Source: Opitutaceae bacterium
GTDB taxonomy: Bacteria > Verrucomicrobiota > Verrucomicrobiia > Opitutales > Opitutaceae
NCBI GenBank assembly: GCA_017994935.1
Contig: JAGOJU010000009.1
Location: forward strand, 20,153-84,152
Reading direction: 5' to 3'
DNA: 64,000 bases
The notes under the pieces are model-generated. The model saw only the letters and a program-made list of their open reading frames with translations, ran no database searches and had not been told where the DNA came from. The position numbers and the translations under genes are program-made. This document shows positions 9,070-17,659 of the stretch, in pieces; position 1 is the stretch's first letter, and every line of letters begins with the position of its first letter.

Positions 9070-9852
9070 TCATTTCCGGCTTCGAGTGTGACTGAACCAC
9101 CGCTTCCATCGCGTTTCAACAGGCCGAAGGATGCAAAAGTGACCTGCGAAGGCTTGGGGAAGAATAAGTTCGTAGGCGCCATGATGACGGGAGACGAACT
9201 CGTCGACGGCAGTCTTTGCGCCGGTTGAGAAGAAGTCGTAGTCATCCACAACGATGCGTCCCCCGGGAGCGAGGTGCCGATGCAGGTAGCCGAGTGCATG
9301 GGTGATGCCCGCATAGAAATCGAAATCCACATAGGCAAAACAGACCTGCCTCGGGCCGTTTTCGTCGGTGAGTGTTTCTTCGACGAGTCCCGGACGGAGT
9401 TGCACGCGGGATTCGGGAAACGAAATCTGCCTGAGCCTGACCTGGACCTCTTCGATATCGCAACGCATCTCGCCTTCGTAGCGTGCCATGCTGCCGAGGT
9501 TGAAGATGTCATCTTTAAGGCTGTCCTTGGAGGATGGCTTGGGCAGCCCGGCAAAGCTGTCATAGAGCCAGAGAGTCTTTTCCGTCTCCCGGATTTCGTT
9601 GGCGAGCAGCGCCGATGTGGCACCCTGGGCGACGCCGAATTCACACACGTCGCCGGGCTGCACCATGGCGGCTTGAAGTTCGCTTACCAGGTACATGGCC
9701 TGGCTGATGCCCGTGCCCAGCAATCGAGTCATCAATTCCTTTCTTCCCTGCCGGTCGCGGAGTCCCTGGAAGCACGTGGCCTTCAAGGCATCGTGCAGTT
9801 CGTGAACGAGCGGACCGTACTTGAGCTGCGTGTTGGGTTCGAGCGGTGTCAT
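9070..9852 (-). CDS. TylF/MycF-type SAM-dependent O-methyltransferase
   Basis: A 260-residue methyltransferase resembling TylF, MycF and NovP, which methylate sugar hydroxyls. The SAM-binding strand reads GDVCEFGVAQGATSALLA (about residue 70). LWLYDSFAGLP follows, then CFAYVDFDFYAGITHALG and GGRIVVDDYDF; the paired Asp residues there match the metal-binding aspartates of the family. It is the last gene of the glycan operon, 12 nt after the GT2 gene, so it probably methylates a sugar residue of the product. The target is inferred from context only. Confidence 0.85.
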   Translation of the reverse strand: MTPLEPNTQLKYGPLVHELHDALKATCFQGLRDRQGRKELMTRLLGTGISQAMYLVSELQAAMVQPGDVCEFGVAQGATSALLANEIRETEKTLWLYDSFAGLPKPSSKDSLKDDIFNLGSMARYEGEMRCDIEEVQVRLRQISFPESRVQLRPGLVEETLTDENGPRQVCFAYVDFDFYAGITHALGYLHRHLAPGGRIVVDDYDFFSTGAKTAVDEFVSRHHGAYELILPQAFAGHFCILRPVETRWKRWFSHTRSRK

Positions 9853-9864
9853 CTTCTTTTCTGT

Positions 9865-10833
9865 TCAGGTGACGGCACTCATGGATGCCGCTGAGTCCCA
9901 GAGTTCCTGAAGCGTTGATCCATGGGGCGCGATGTCGCGGTGGAAACGGATCATGATGTCGTCCACGGATCGTGGCTTGACGCAGTTCATAAAAATGCGG
10001 TTGAGCGTGTTCAATACCGTGACCCGTGCCTCACGTGCGTCACGCGCCGCGCCGGGGTGGCGACCCCAGCCGGCAGCGTTCATTGTCTTGATGAGAAATT
10101 CCAGCGAGTAATTCCAGACACAGGGCCGGAGCAGCAGCGGGGGGTGGGGTGATGGCGCTGCAGAGAGAACACTCATGATTTCGAGCCATCGGTTCAGGCC
10201 GCCGGAGTTGGTCTTGGTATGAGGGTGGTCACGATTTGCCGCGAGGAAGAAGGGAAGTCTTCGGCCGTGCAGCCCCATGGAGAAGAACCGTGTCAGCCAC
10301 TCGTAGTCCAGGAACCATTTCAGATCCATCCGAAGCGGCCCCACCTTTACGAGGCACTCCCGCCTGACAAAGAGGGACGGCTGACAGATATAGTCGTGGG
10401 AAAAGAAAAAGCGGTCCCGGTCAGCCTCCTCGGTGAATGGATTCGGAGTGAGTATCCGACCGGATTCGTCAATCTCCAGGGCGTCGCCATAGACAAAATC
10501 CAGCGCAGGATCTCCGGAAAATGTGGCGTCGACCCGGGCGAGTGCGTGCGGCAGGTAACTATCATCGGAGTTGAGCCACGCAACGATCTCTCCGGTTGCC
10601 ATGGCCAGGCCGCGGTTGATGGCGTCAGCCTGACCTCCGTCCTTTTCCCGGATCCAGTGGATGACATCAGTGTACCTGCCGAGGACCTCGGGGGTTGAGT
10701 CCGTCGAGACCGAATCCATGACAAGGATCTCCAAGCGGTGCGGCGCCTGATCGAGGATGCTGAGGAGCGCCTGCTCGATCCAGCGACCGTGATTGAAGGT
10801 CGGCATGACAATGCTGAAGCGCGGAGGAGTCAT
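9865..10833 (-). CDS. Glycosyltransferase family 2
   Basis: A 322-residue GT-A fold glycosyltransferase. FSIVMPTFNHGRWIEQALLS opens the nucleotide-binding domain, DGGQADAINRGLAMATGEI contains the family core, and the DxD-like motif is AWLNSDDSYLP. The acceptor half includes FLDYEWLTRFF. The ATG at 10833 overlaps the stop of the GT4 gene by ATGA, pointing to translational coupling. The protein is cytoplasmic, with no transmembrane segment. It probably adds one sugar to a lipid-linked glycan made by the surrounding operon. Confidence 0.9.
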   Translation of the reverse strand: MTPPRFSIVMPTFNHGRWIEQALLSILDQAPHRLEILVMDSVSTDSTPEVLGRYTDVIHWIREKDGGQADAINRGLAMATGEIVAWLNSDDSYLPHALARVDATFSGDPALDFVYGDALEIDESGRILTPNPFTEEADRDRFFFSHDYICQPSLFVRRECLVKVGPLRMDLKWFLDYEWLTRFFSMGLHGRRLPFFLAANRDHPHTKTNSGGLNRWLEIMSVLSAAPSPHPPLLLRPCVWNYSLEFLIKTMNAAGWGRHPGAARDAREARVTVLNTLNRIFMNCVKPRSVDDIMIRFHRDIAPHGSTLQELWDSAASMSAVT

Positions 10834-12056
10834 GATTCGACTGAGAGGGCGCCCGGCGGAATGCACTTTGACTGGAGCAGCAATCGCGCGGCCCGGCGCC
10901 TTTCCCATCCTCCCAGCCTGGTCCGCGGAACCAGCGAATGCGGAAGGCGCACATTCCGGTTGAGCCATGACCGGGCTGCGGTGTGACGTGTGATCGCGTC
11001 ACGAAAGGCGCGCAAATGGCCATCGATGAACGACAGGACTGAGTAGCGTCGGATTCGTTCGGCGCCCAGAGTCTGCAGGCGCGTCCGCAGGGCAGGGTCG
11101 CGGCTGATACGCAGGATGGCGGCGGCGATCGAAGAGGGATTCTCCGCATCGAAATAGAGTGCGGCTTCACCTGCAACTTCCGGCTGGCTCGTATTGCTGG
11201 CGCAGGCGACTGGACAACCCGCCTGCATTGCCTCGATGAGCGGAATTCCGAACCCCTCGAACAGCGATGGAAACACCAGGGCGCGCGCGTTGCGGTAGAG
11301 CCATGAGATCTCGGGACGAGTCAGGCGTCCGAGGTGCGCCATACGATCCGCGCAGCGGGAATCGCTCACCCACTGCTCCCATTGTGCACCGTGATTGAGA
11401 AAGCTTCCCGTGCAGACGAGACTGAGATCCGGGTCCGCCGCGCACACCTGGTCCATGGCGGCAACCAGCGTGGCATGATTCTTGTGCTTCCAGAGATTTG
11501 CCGGATAGAAGACAAAGGGGCGCTCACCAAAGGGAAAGCGGGCGGGCCTTTGTGGTGGTGGCAATTCGTCGGGCACGTGATGAACCACATGGCACTTGTC
11601 CCCGCTGATCCTTGCAAGGGAGACGGCCATGGCCTTCGTGAATTGGGATACGGCGATGACACTGTCCGCCATGCGGAGCGACCAGTCGTAGTGGAAGAAG
11701 CGCTCAGCCTTTTCCGCATCGGTAAAATGTTCCGGGTGAAACCTCTCCTGCATGTCGTGAAACGTCAGGACAGAGGGCTTCGGGAACGGGCGGGGCCAGA
11801 GTGTGCCGAACGGGCAGAAATAGACATCGATGTCCTGGCAGTGCGCCAGGGCATCCTCCTGAGTGCGCATTCTGATCTCGTGGCGCCGGGTTGCCGGCGG
11901 GAGGGTGTCAAGCAATGCGTCGTTGTGGTCGAAGGAGAACAGCACCATCGGGTGCTCCGGGGCATGCAGCGGCCAGAGCCGGAGCAGGGTGAGCGCATAG
12001 TTGGTGACGCCGCCGTTGTCGGGCGCGAGAAGGTGAAGGCCGACACCGATTCTCAT
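10830..12056 (-). CDS. Glycosyltransferase family 4 (GT-B fold)
   Basis: A 408-residue retaining glycosyltransferase. The N-terminal acceptor domain starts MRIGVGLHLLAPDNGGVTNYA, and the middle LTFHDMQERFHPEHF matches mannosyltransferase-type GT4 proteins. The C-terminal donor domain carries FVFYPANLWKHKNH and the E-x7-E motif in FPSLFEGFGIPLIEAMQAGCP. Both ends overlap neighbours by ATGA (start with the GT9-GT2 gene, stop with GT2), so the three genes are translationally coupled. The sugar and acceptor cannot be read from sequence. Confidence 0.9.
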   Translation of the reverse strand: MRIGVGLHLLAPDNGGVTNYALTLLRLWPLHAPEHPMVLFSFDHNDALLDTLPPATRRHEIRMRTQEDALAHCQDIDVYFCPFGTLWPRPFPKPSVLTFHDMQERFHPEHFTDAEKAERFFHYDWSLRMADSVIAVSQFTKAMAVSLARISGDKCHVVHHVPDELPPPQRPARFPFGERPFVFYPANLWKHKNHATLVAAMDQVCAADPDLSLVCTGSFLNHGAQWEQWVSDSRCADRMAHLGRLTRPEISWLYRNARALVFPSLFEGFGIPLIEAMQAGCPVACASNTSQPEVAGEAALYFDAENPSSIAAAILRISRDPALRTRLQTLGAERIRRYSVLSFIDGHLRAFRDAITRHTAARSWLNRNVRLPHSLVPRTRLGGWERRRAARLLLQSKCIPPGALSVES

Positions 12057-14383
12057 CGTCGAACGGGATTCGCGAAGTCCTGCAGGGTGGCCAGGAGGCA
12101 AAGCCAGGCGCCGAGAAGGCGCCGCTTCCCATCGAATGCTTCCAAGGCGCGTGCCGCTGTGGCGTCGCTTCGTGTGCGGACCGGGAGACCGGTATGGCGC
12201 CGATCCTGCCGGAGGTACTTCTGCCAGTGCCACTCAAGGGACGTCTCGACGATCAGATAGTTGAACCAGATCGCAGGGGCATGCCAGCCAAGCCGGCCTC
12301 CATAACGCTCCTGATGCGCCTGATTGCCGCGAAAGTCGCTCCAGGTCTTGAGCCAGACCGTCTTCAGGCTGAACGCGCAGGTGCCGCCGATGGATCTGAA
12401 AAAATATCGGGCACCCTCTCCGTTTCGCCAAAAATAGCGCCACGTCCTGAGAGGTGTATTTCGCTGGTGGTCGTGATAGGCCACGAGCGAAGGTTCGTAG
12501 CGCAGCATGTGACCGCGTGTGGCGAGGCGGCGGCAGAGGTCGACATCCTCGCCCACCGCCAGTTGCGGATCGAAGCCTCCGGCATCGCGAAACGCATCCG
12601 CCCGGACGATCAGGGCGGCGCTATACAGCCAGTCGCAGTCGCGGGCCACCATGTCCTGCTGACTCCAGAAATTGGACAGGTCCGTGACGCGTTCCCAGAA
12701 CCCGCCGCGGCGACCAGGAATTCGTGCGCCGATGGCTGCTACTTTGCTGGCATCCGCCTCAATCCGGCGCACGAGGGACGCCGCGCTGGCCATGAAGTCA
12801 TCCGCGGGATGAATGTCATCGTCGATGAAGACGAGCCAGCGTCCACGGGTGCGCGTGACACCGGCATTGCGCGTTTGAGAGGGTGGAGCCCGGGTTGGAA
12901 GTAGGACGCGTGTCAGCATCAGGCCCTGGTAGTGTTCGGGAACTGATGTTCCTCCGGCTCCTGCGACCACCACCTCCCAGTCGACGCCGGGAGTCACCTG
13001 CCTCACGAGGGCGTTGAGTGTGGGCCCGGCAGTTTCAGGGCGGCCCATGGGGATGACAACGGAGAGGACGGGCGCCGTCTCCGGAGGAGGGGATCCTGAA
13101 GTCTCCCTGCTGGCAGGCGCGCGCTGCCTCTCCAGCAATGACTGGATGATTTGGAGGCGGGCAAAACGATCAGCGTCGAGGAAAAGTATCTCCCTTTGGA
13201 GCCGGGACACCAGAGCCCGGCCCCGGCGTTCCTCCGGCCATTCGGGGACATACGTCCGGGCAGTCCGATCGGCATTTGAAATCAGGCTTTCGAATGCCTG
13301 CCATATGGAGGCGACGGGGATATCTGAAACGCACGGATAGTTTTCGAAGACGCAGTGCCATTGACAGCCGGCGCACTCGGGCAGTCCTTGAACAACTTTT
13401 ATTCGCCCCTGTTGCGGATGGAAGCGCTGCTTTTGTCCGCCGCCGAAAACTCCGATTGCAGGGACGTCCAGGAGGGCAGCCAGGTGAACATAGGCGGTAT
13501 CGTTGCAAATGACCGCGGAGCTTTGACGGAAGAGGTTCGCCAGCCCGAGCAGCTCGCCACGCGCGAATGAGCGGATGTCTCTTCCCGGTTTTTCACGAAT
13601 GGAATTCAGGAATCCGGCGTCATCCGGACCTTCCGCATAGGTCACGATCCAGCCGTCCGCCTGCAATTGCTCCTCGAGCTCCATGAACCGGGCCGAAGGC
13701 CACGCACGCCAGGCAGGACCACCGACACCAGGCGCAAGGATCACAGGTCTCTTTTCCATGGCCGGCTCGTGCCGGCCAATCTTCAATGCTGCCGGCCTTT
13801 CCCACCGGGGCGGAATCGGCAGTGGCAGTGCCTGAAGAAGACTGCGCAGGAGCAGGGTTTCGGGCAGTTCCGGATCAAACGGAACCTCCGATGTAAACAG
13901 TGGTGTGCAGCCAGCAATGAGGTCCCCTGCGGCGTTGACAGGTATCTGCCGCGCCTGGGTTGCCACCGCTCCGATGCGCAGGGGTGCGCGCGCAGCTGCG
14001 ATAGAGGCTTCGGCGACCCAGGTGCGGTTGCCCACCGCGGCGACGGCGGCATCCCAGTTCTGGGATCGAAGGAATGTCCCCCACCAGTCCAGTCGCCTTT
14101 CCGTTTCGGTTGACCAATCGGCAAATGGATCGAGTGGAAAGGGGACCATGACCAGTCCGCAACGGTGCAGACTGCCGAAGCGGGAGGCTTCTTCGCCGGC
14201 CGGAGATGACAAGTCCGGCGGAAATACCGCGATGCCTGCAAACAAGGGGGCGACATTTTCCATTCCCTCCCGCACGTGCCAGACGACGAGTGCTTCGGGA
14301 TTCGCGATCGCCACCGCCTGCAGGAGCGGGGCGATGATGAGCTGATCACCCAGCGAGTCCGGCTTTGAGACGAGAATACGCAT
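12053..14383 (-). CDS. GT9-GT2 fusion: heptosyltransferase-like domain joined to family 2 glycosyltransferase
   Basis: A 776-residue bifunctional protein. Residues 1 to about 345 are a GT9 domain: MRILVSKPDSLGDQLIIAPL is the heptosyltransferase start motif, and VICNDTAYVHLAALLDVPAIGVFG is the donor site. A segment with several Cys residues (LPECAGCQWHCVFENYPC) resembles the SPC-type region of GT9 proteins. A helical linker leads to a GT2 domain from about residue 436 (LSVVIPMGRPETAGPTLNAL) with its acidic motif in VFIDDDIHPADDF. The first 38 nt overlap the upstream methyltransferase gene, yet the start is fixed by the conserved N-terminus. The fusion probably performs two consecutive sugar additions. 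Confidence 0.88.
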   Translation of the reverse strand: MRILVSKPDSLGDQLIIAPLLQAVAIANPEALVVWHVREGMENVAPLFAGIAVFPPDLSSPAGEEASRFGSLHRCGLVMVPFPLDPFADWSTETERRLDWWGTFLRSQNWDAAVAAVGNRTWVAEASIAAARAPLRIGAVATQARQIPVNAAGDLIAGCTPLFTSEVPFDPELPETLLLRSLLQALPLPIPPRWERPAALKIGRHEPAMEKRPVILAPGVGGPAWRAWPSARFMELEEQLQADGWIVTYAEGPDDAGFLNSIREKPGRDIRSFARGELLGLANLFRQSSAVICNDTAYVHLAALLDVPAIGVFGGGQKQRFHPQQGRIKVVQGLPECAGCQWHCVFENYPCVSDIPVASIWQAFESLISNADRTARTYVPEWPEERRGRALVSRLQREILFLDADRFARLQIIQSLLERQRAPASRETSGSPPPETAPVLSVVIPMGRPETAGPTLNALVRQVTPGVDWEVVVAGAGGTSVPEHYQGLMLTRVLLPTRAPPSQTRNAGVTRTRGRWLVFIDDDIHPADDFMASAASLVRRIEADASKVAAIGARIPGRRGGFWERVTDLSNFWSQQDMVARDCDWLYSAALIVRADAFRDAGGFDPQLAVGEDVDLCRRLATRGHMLRYEPSLVAYHDHQRNTPLRTWRYFWRNGEGARYFFRSIGGTCAFSLKTVWLKTWSDFRGNQAHQERYGGRLGWHAPAIWFNYLIVETSLEWHWQKYLRQDRRHTGLPVRTRSDATAARALEAFDGKRRLLGAWLCLLATLQDFANPVRR

Positions 14384-15932
14384 GGCGCAGGCGCTGGAAG
14401 GGGCCGGGCTGTTTCGCTGTCCTCTGAAAGACCGCGGCTCCGGTGACGTAGTTATGGTGGGGGGCTGTGAGCCGGTGCCACGCTAGAAAGGGGCCCATGT
14501 CCTCGTTGTTCCATTCGAAAGGGTGGAGTGGCTGGAGCAGGGAGGAGTCTCTGAAGAGACTTTCAAATTCAGAGCGGGTGAGCGCGCAGCCATTCCATTC
14601 CGGATAGGTCATGCCGAGTGCGGGTTCGGCGATATCGAATGACATGGCAAACATGCCGCCCTGTTTGAGGACGCGGACGACCTCTGAAATTGCGCGCGCC
14701 TTGTCGGGTTGATGCTCAATGACGGACAGGCTCGTCACAACATCGACACTCGCCGATGGGGCAGGCAGGCTTGAGTCTGAAACAACGGCCCAGTTAACCC
14801 GCGGATTCTTCAGTTCCCGCTTCACGAACTCCCAGTGGCCAATGTAGTTGGAATTGGTTTCGACGAGGGTGACCTCCGCCCCTTTCATCGCGAGCCACCA
14901 CGGAAGCGGAGACAGTTCGCTGCCGATGTCTATCAGGCGCGCGCCTGGCCAGGCGACCCTGTCAAGGCCTCCGTACCACAGCGCCGGATACTCCCAGATC
15001 TTCGACCACGTGGAGAACTCACGCAGGCCGAGCGGCCGGGCAAAGGCATTAAGCTCTTCCATGAACGAGCGCCATGGGAGCGAAAACATTTCCGGAAGGT
15101 TGGCGAGCAGGCGATGACCGCGCTCAGGACGGAGTTGTTTCCGGGCGACAACAAACTCGTGCGCACGAATCCATGCCTGGTCGTTGGAGATCACCTCGAA
15201 ACCCGTCACGGCGAGAAGAAATTCGATGGAGTGCCGGGTGAAAATGAAGGAATGCTCCCACGGATCATAGACCTTCGGGGTGATGTGGCCGAAGTCCGCT
15301 TCGCCCGGAATCACCAGCGGAAGTTGAAGAAAGAGCGTGCCCTGCGGGCGGAGTACACCGGCCGCGGATTTCAGAAATTCGACAGGATCGAGCGCGTGTT
15401 CGAGGACGTCGCAGGCTACAAACAGATCGCACTCGGGGACCTTTGCGCCCGGCCAGATCCCGCCCACCACATCGAGTCCGGTTGCCTCGTGCACAGCAGA
15501 AGCCGTGGCAGGATCGGGTTCCACGCCGGTCGTCTGCCAGCCCTTTTCGCGGAGGCTGCAGAGCAACGAGCCTTCAGCGCATCCGATTTCAACCACCGAG
15601 CGGGGCGCATCCTTCCTTGCATGGCGTTCGATGGCGCCGAGCCAGAGGGCGACTCTTCCGTCCCGCGCGAATATCTCCCGGCGTTCGTTCAGAGTCGGAT
15701 GGGCCTTCTGCTGCTGGCGCGAGTGCCAGTAGCGGTCCATGCTGTAGAAGTCCGCGACATGCGCGGTACGCAGGCGCTTCCGGGCGACATGGGTGCCGCA
15801 CCTTTCACACACAAAATAGTCGTCGCTGCAGGGACTGGGGCCCGAGGATCGTCCGCCGCACCAGCAGAGCGACACGGCAGAAAACCATTCGGAAGGTGCG
15901 GGAGGTGCTGCCTGCATCTCGATCGAGTGCAT
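14346..15932 (-). CDS. Double methyltransferase with N-terminal zinc-ribbon-like segment
   Basis: A 528-residue protein with two class I SAM-dependent methyltransferase domains. Near the N-terminus, paired cysteines (SLCWCGG and FVCERCGTHV) look like a small zinc ribbon, as found before sugar C-methyltransferase-like domains. The first SAM site is VVEIGCAEGSLLCSL (about residue 112), with CDVLEHALDPVEFLK after it. The second domain starts near residue 330 with ARLIDIGSELSPLPWWLA, followed by VTSLSVIEHQPDKARAI. The gene is 3 nt downstream of the sulfotransferase and overlaps the GT9-GT2 gene by 38 nt. It probably modifies sugars in the encoded glycan, possibly at two positions. Confidence 0.85.
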   Translation of the reverse strand: MHSIEMQAAPPAPSEWFSAVSLCWCGGRSSGPSPCSDDYFVCERCGTHVARKRLRTAHVADFYSMDRYWHSRQQQKAHPTLNERREIFARDGRVALWLGAIERHARKDAPRSVVEIGCAEGSLLCSLREKGWQTTGVEPDPATASAVHEATGLDVVGGIWPGAKVPECDLFVACDVLEHALDPVEFLKSAAGVLRPQGTLFLQLPLVIPGEADFGHITPKVYDPWEHSFIFTRHSIEFLLAVTGFEVISNDQAWIRAHEFVVARKQLRPERGHRLLANLPEMFSLPWRSFMEELNAFARPLGLREFSTWSKIWEYPALWYGGLDRVAWPGARLIDIGSELSPLPWWLAMKGAEVTLVETNSNYIGHWEFVKRELKNPRVNWAVVSDSSLPAPSASVDVVTSLSVIEHQPDKARAISEVVRVLKQGGMFAMSFDIAEPALGMTYPEWNGCALTRSEFESLFRDSSLLQPLHPFEWNNEDMGPFLAWHRLTAPHHNYVTGAAVFQRTAKQPGPFQRLRHAYSRLKAGLAG

Positions 15933-15935
15933 GGT

Positions 15936-16667
15936 TCAGAGCGTCTCCGGATAACCGAACCGGCTGAAGTCTCCTGGGGCGATTGCCTCCAGATGTTTTC
16001 TCCATGTGGGATCGGTCGACCAGTGCGCGTTGTCACCTACCCGATAGAAGCTGCGCGGCCCGGAGCGCGTCATGCGGTCGAACCGCGTCCATTCGAAGAC
16101 GAACTCAGGGGACAGCTTCGGGCGCACGCCCACGAATTCGACCGCGCGTTTGAGTGCGGTCGCATCGGTTTTCAAATCCTCAAACCGGATGAGATGTACT
16201 TTGCCCGGATGTCTCCGGAGGAGTTCCATTGTCTGGTCATAGAAAGCGGCGTATTTGCCGTAGGCATCGCTCATCCACGCTCGGACATCGCCGACCTGTG
16301 CGCCCCAGCGTTCCGTGGCCGTGTGGTACCAGCTGTAGATGGTCGGATGCGGATTGCGAATGAGGACGATCTGCGGGTTCATTCCCATCACCGGGCCGCC
16401 ATGCAGGCCCTGTGCGGAGGCGTTGATGTAGACGGGTTGAAACGGGACGCCCTCCTCCCGGAGCTTCATGGCGTAGATCGCCAACGGATTCAGCTCCTCG
16501 CTGCGCTGCCTCGCCTCCGGATTATCCACGTGCTCGTTGGGGAAAAAGACCAGATCGAACAGCCCCGTGAAGGCAGTCCATAGAAAATGGCTGCCTGTCC
16601 TTGGAAACGCGAAGTAGTCCACGCGCCTTGCGAGGGTGCTTCCGAAATAGTAGCCGTCAGGATGCAT
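15936..16667 (-). CDS. Sulfotransferase-domain protein
   Basis: A 243-residue PAPS-dependent sulfotransferase-like protein. YFAFPRTGSHFLW (about residue 18) is the 5'-phosphosulfate-binding loop, and IVLIRNPHPTIYSWYH is the 3'-phosphate-binding motif with its conserved Arg and Ser. VHLIRFEDLKTDA also matches the family. The ATG at 16667 has AGGTGGG about 9 nt upstream; the GTG at 16682 lacks a ribosome site. Located inside a glycosyltransferase operon, it most likely adds sulfate to a sugar hydroxyl of the polysaccharide or glycan. PAPS-synthesis genes are not in the window. Confidence 0.82.
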   Translation of the reverse strand: MHPDGYYFGSTLARRVDYFAFPRTGSHFLWTAFTGLFDLVFFPNEHVDNPEARQRSEELNPLAIYAMKLREEGVPFQPVYINASAQGLHGGPVMGMNPQIVLIRNPHPTIYSWYHTATERWGAQVGDVRAWMSDAYGKYAAFYDQTMELLRRHPGKVHLIRFEDLKTDATALKRAVEFVGVRPKLSPEFVFEWTRFDRMTRSGPRSFYRVGDNAHWSTDPTWRKHLEAIAPGDFSRFGYPETL

Positions 16668-16712
16668 CGGGAGATAGCCCACCTGTTTGGACGGTGAGGC
16701 AATGGATTACAA

Positions 16713-17531
16713 TCAAAGTACGTCTGCGAAGGCGGGGCGTGTCCTGCGGAAGATCCAGAACCCGGCGAACATGGAGGCGATCGCAAAAAGGTAGATGAAG
16801 AGCATCGGCCTGGCCGTCGGGGGCTCACCCCAGAAGACGGTTTTTCGGGCGAGATCGATGATCTGAAGCAGTGGATTGAATTTCAGAAACTGCCAAACGG
16901 AAGGGGGGATCCTCGAGGGCGAGAAAAAGATGGCGCTGGCCCACATCAGGACAAGGGCTGCGAAGGTGACGAGTTGCTGCAGGTCGCGCAGGAAAACGCC
17001 CAGAGCGGCCAGCAGCCAGCAGACCCCGAGGGACATCATGATCATTGGCAGGATGACCGCGGGGAGCCATAGTGCAGTCCAGGCGATGGGAATCCCTGCG
17101 ATGAAGGCACCGGTGAAAAACAGGACGAGGATCACGAGAAAATGGAAGACAGCCGCGCCCACAGTCGCTGCGGGAAGGATTTCCAGGGGGAAAACGACCT
17201 TCTTCACAAAGTTCGGATTCGTCACGATCAAGGCCGGTGCGGGAGCAAACGAGTCGACGAACAGGTGATAGAAGGACAGCCCGAGAAAGATGGTGAATGC
17301 ATAGACAATCGGTCCGTCGCCGGGACGGTTTGAGAAGTGACCCGGAAAGATGACACTGAACACGAAGGTATAGATCACGAGCATGAGCAGCGGGTTCAGA
17401 ATCGACCATCCGAAGCCCAGCAGGCTGCCCTTGTGCCGGCCCTCAATCTGGCGCTTGGTGAACTGCCAGAGGAGGTGGCGGTATTTCCACATCGCGTTCC
17501 AGGAGTCCGGTGAATCAGGTTTGGCGAGCAT
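16713..17531 (-). CDS. Polysaccharide-export ABC permease (Wzm-like, ABC-2 family)
   Basis: A 272-residue inner-membrane protein with about six predicted helices. The cytoplasmic start WKYRHLLWQFTKRQIEGRHKG and GFGWSILNPLLMLVIYTFVF are diagnostic of ABC-2 polysaccharide or polyol-phosphate exporters such as Wzm, KpsM and TagG. Later segments include NPNFVKKVVFPLEILP and FLKFNPLLQIIDLARK. Such permeases move undecaprenyl-linked glycans to the periplasm with a Wzt-type ATPase. No ATPase gene adjoins, so that subunit must be encoded elsewhere or shared. The ATG at 17531 is preferred; a GTG three codons upstream at 17540 is possible. It begins the biosynthetic part of the operon. Confidence 0.9.
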   Translation of the reverse strand: MLAKPDSPDSWNAMWKYRHLLWQFTKRQIEGRHKGSLLGFGWSILNPLLMLVIYTFVFSVIFPGHFSNRPGDGPIVYAFTIFLGLSFYHLFVDSFAPAPALIVTNPNFVKKVVFPLEILPAATVGAAVFHFLVILVLFFTGAFIAGIPIAWTALWLPAVILPMIMMSLGVCWLLAALGVFLRDLQQLVTFAALVLMWASAIFFSPSRIPPSVWQFLKFNPLLQIIDLARKTVFWGEPPTARPMLFIYLFAIASMFAGFWIFRRTRPAFADVL

Positions 17532-17659
17532 GGCGGGCACAGAAATGTGACGTCAGCCCTGCGGATGCCAAGCCGGTCTTCTCACTTGCCCCAGTCCTGC
17601 GCGCCTGACCCCGGGGAGCAACCGGAGACACGGTGCGGCAGGCGCTCGTGGCGATCCGG

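Noticed and set aside
14835..16583. Long plus-strand frame (582 codons) opposite methyltransferase and sulfotransferase genes
   Set aside because: The minus-strand genes show complete catalytic motifs; the plus frame has none and crosses two real genes.
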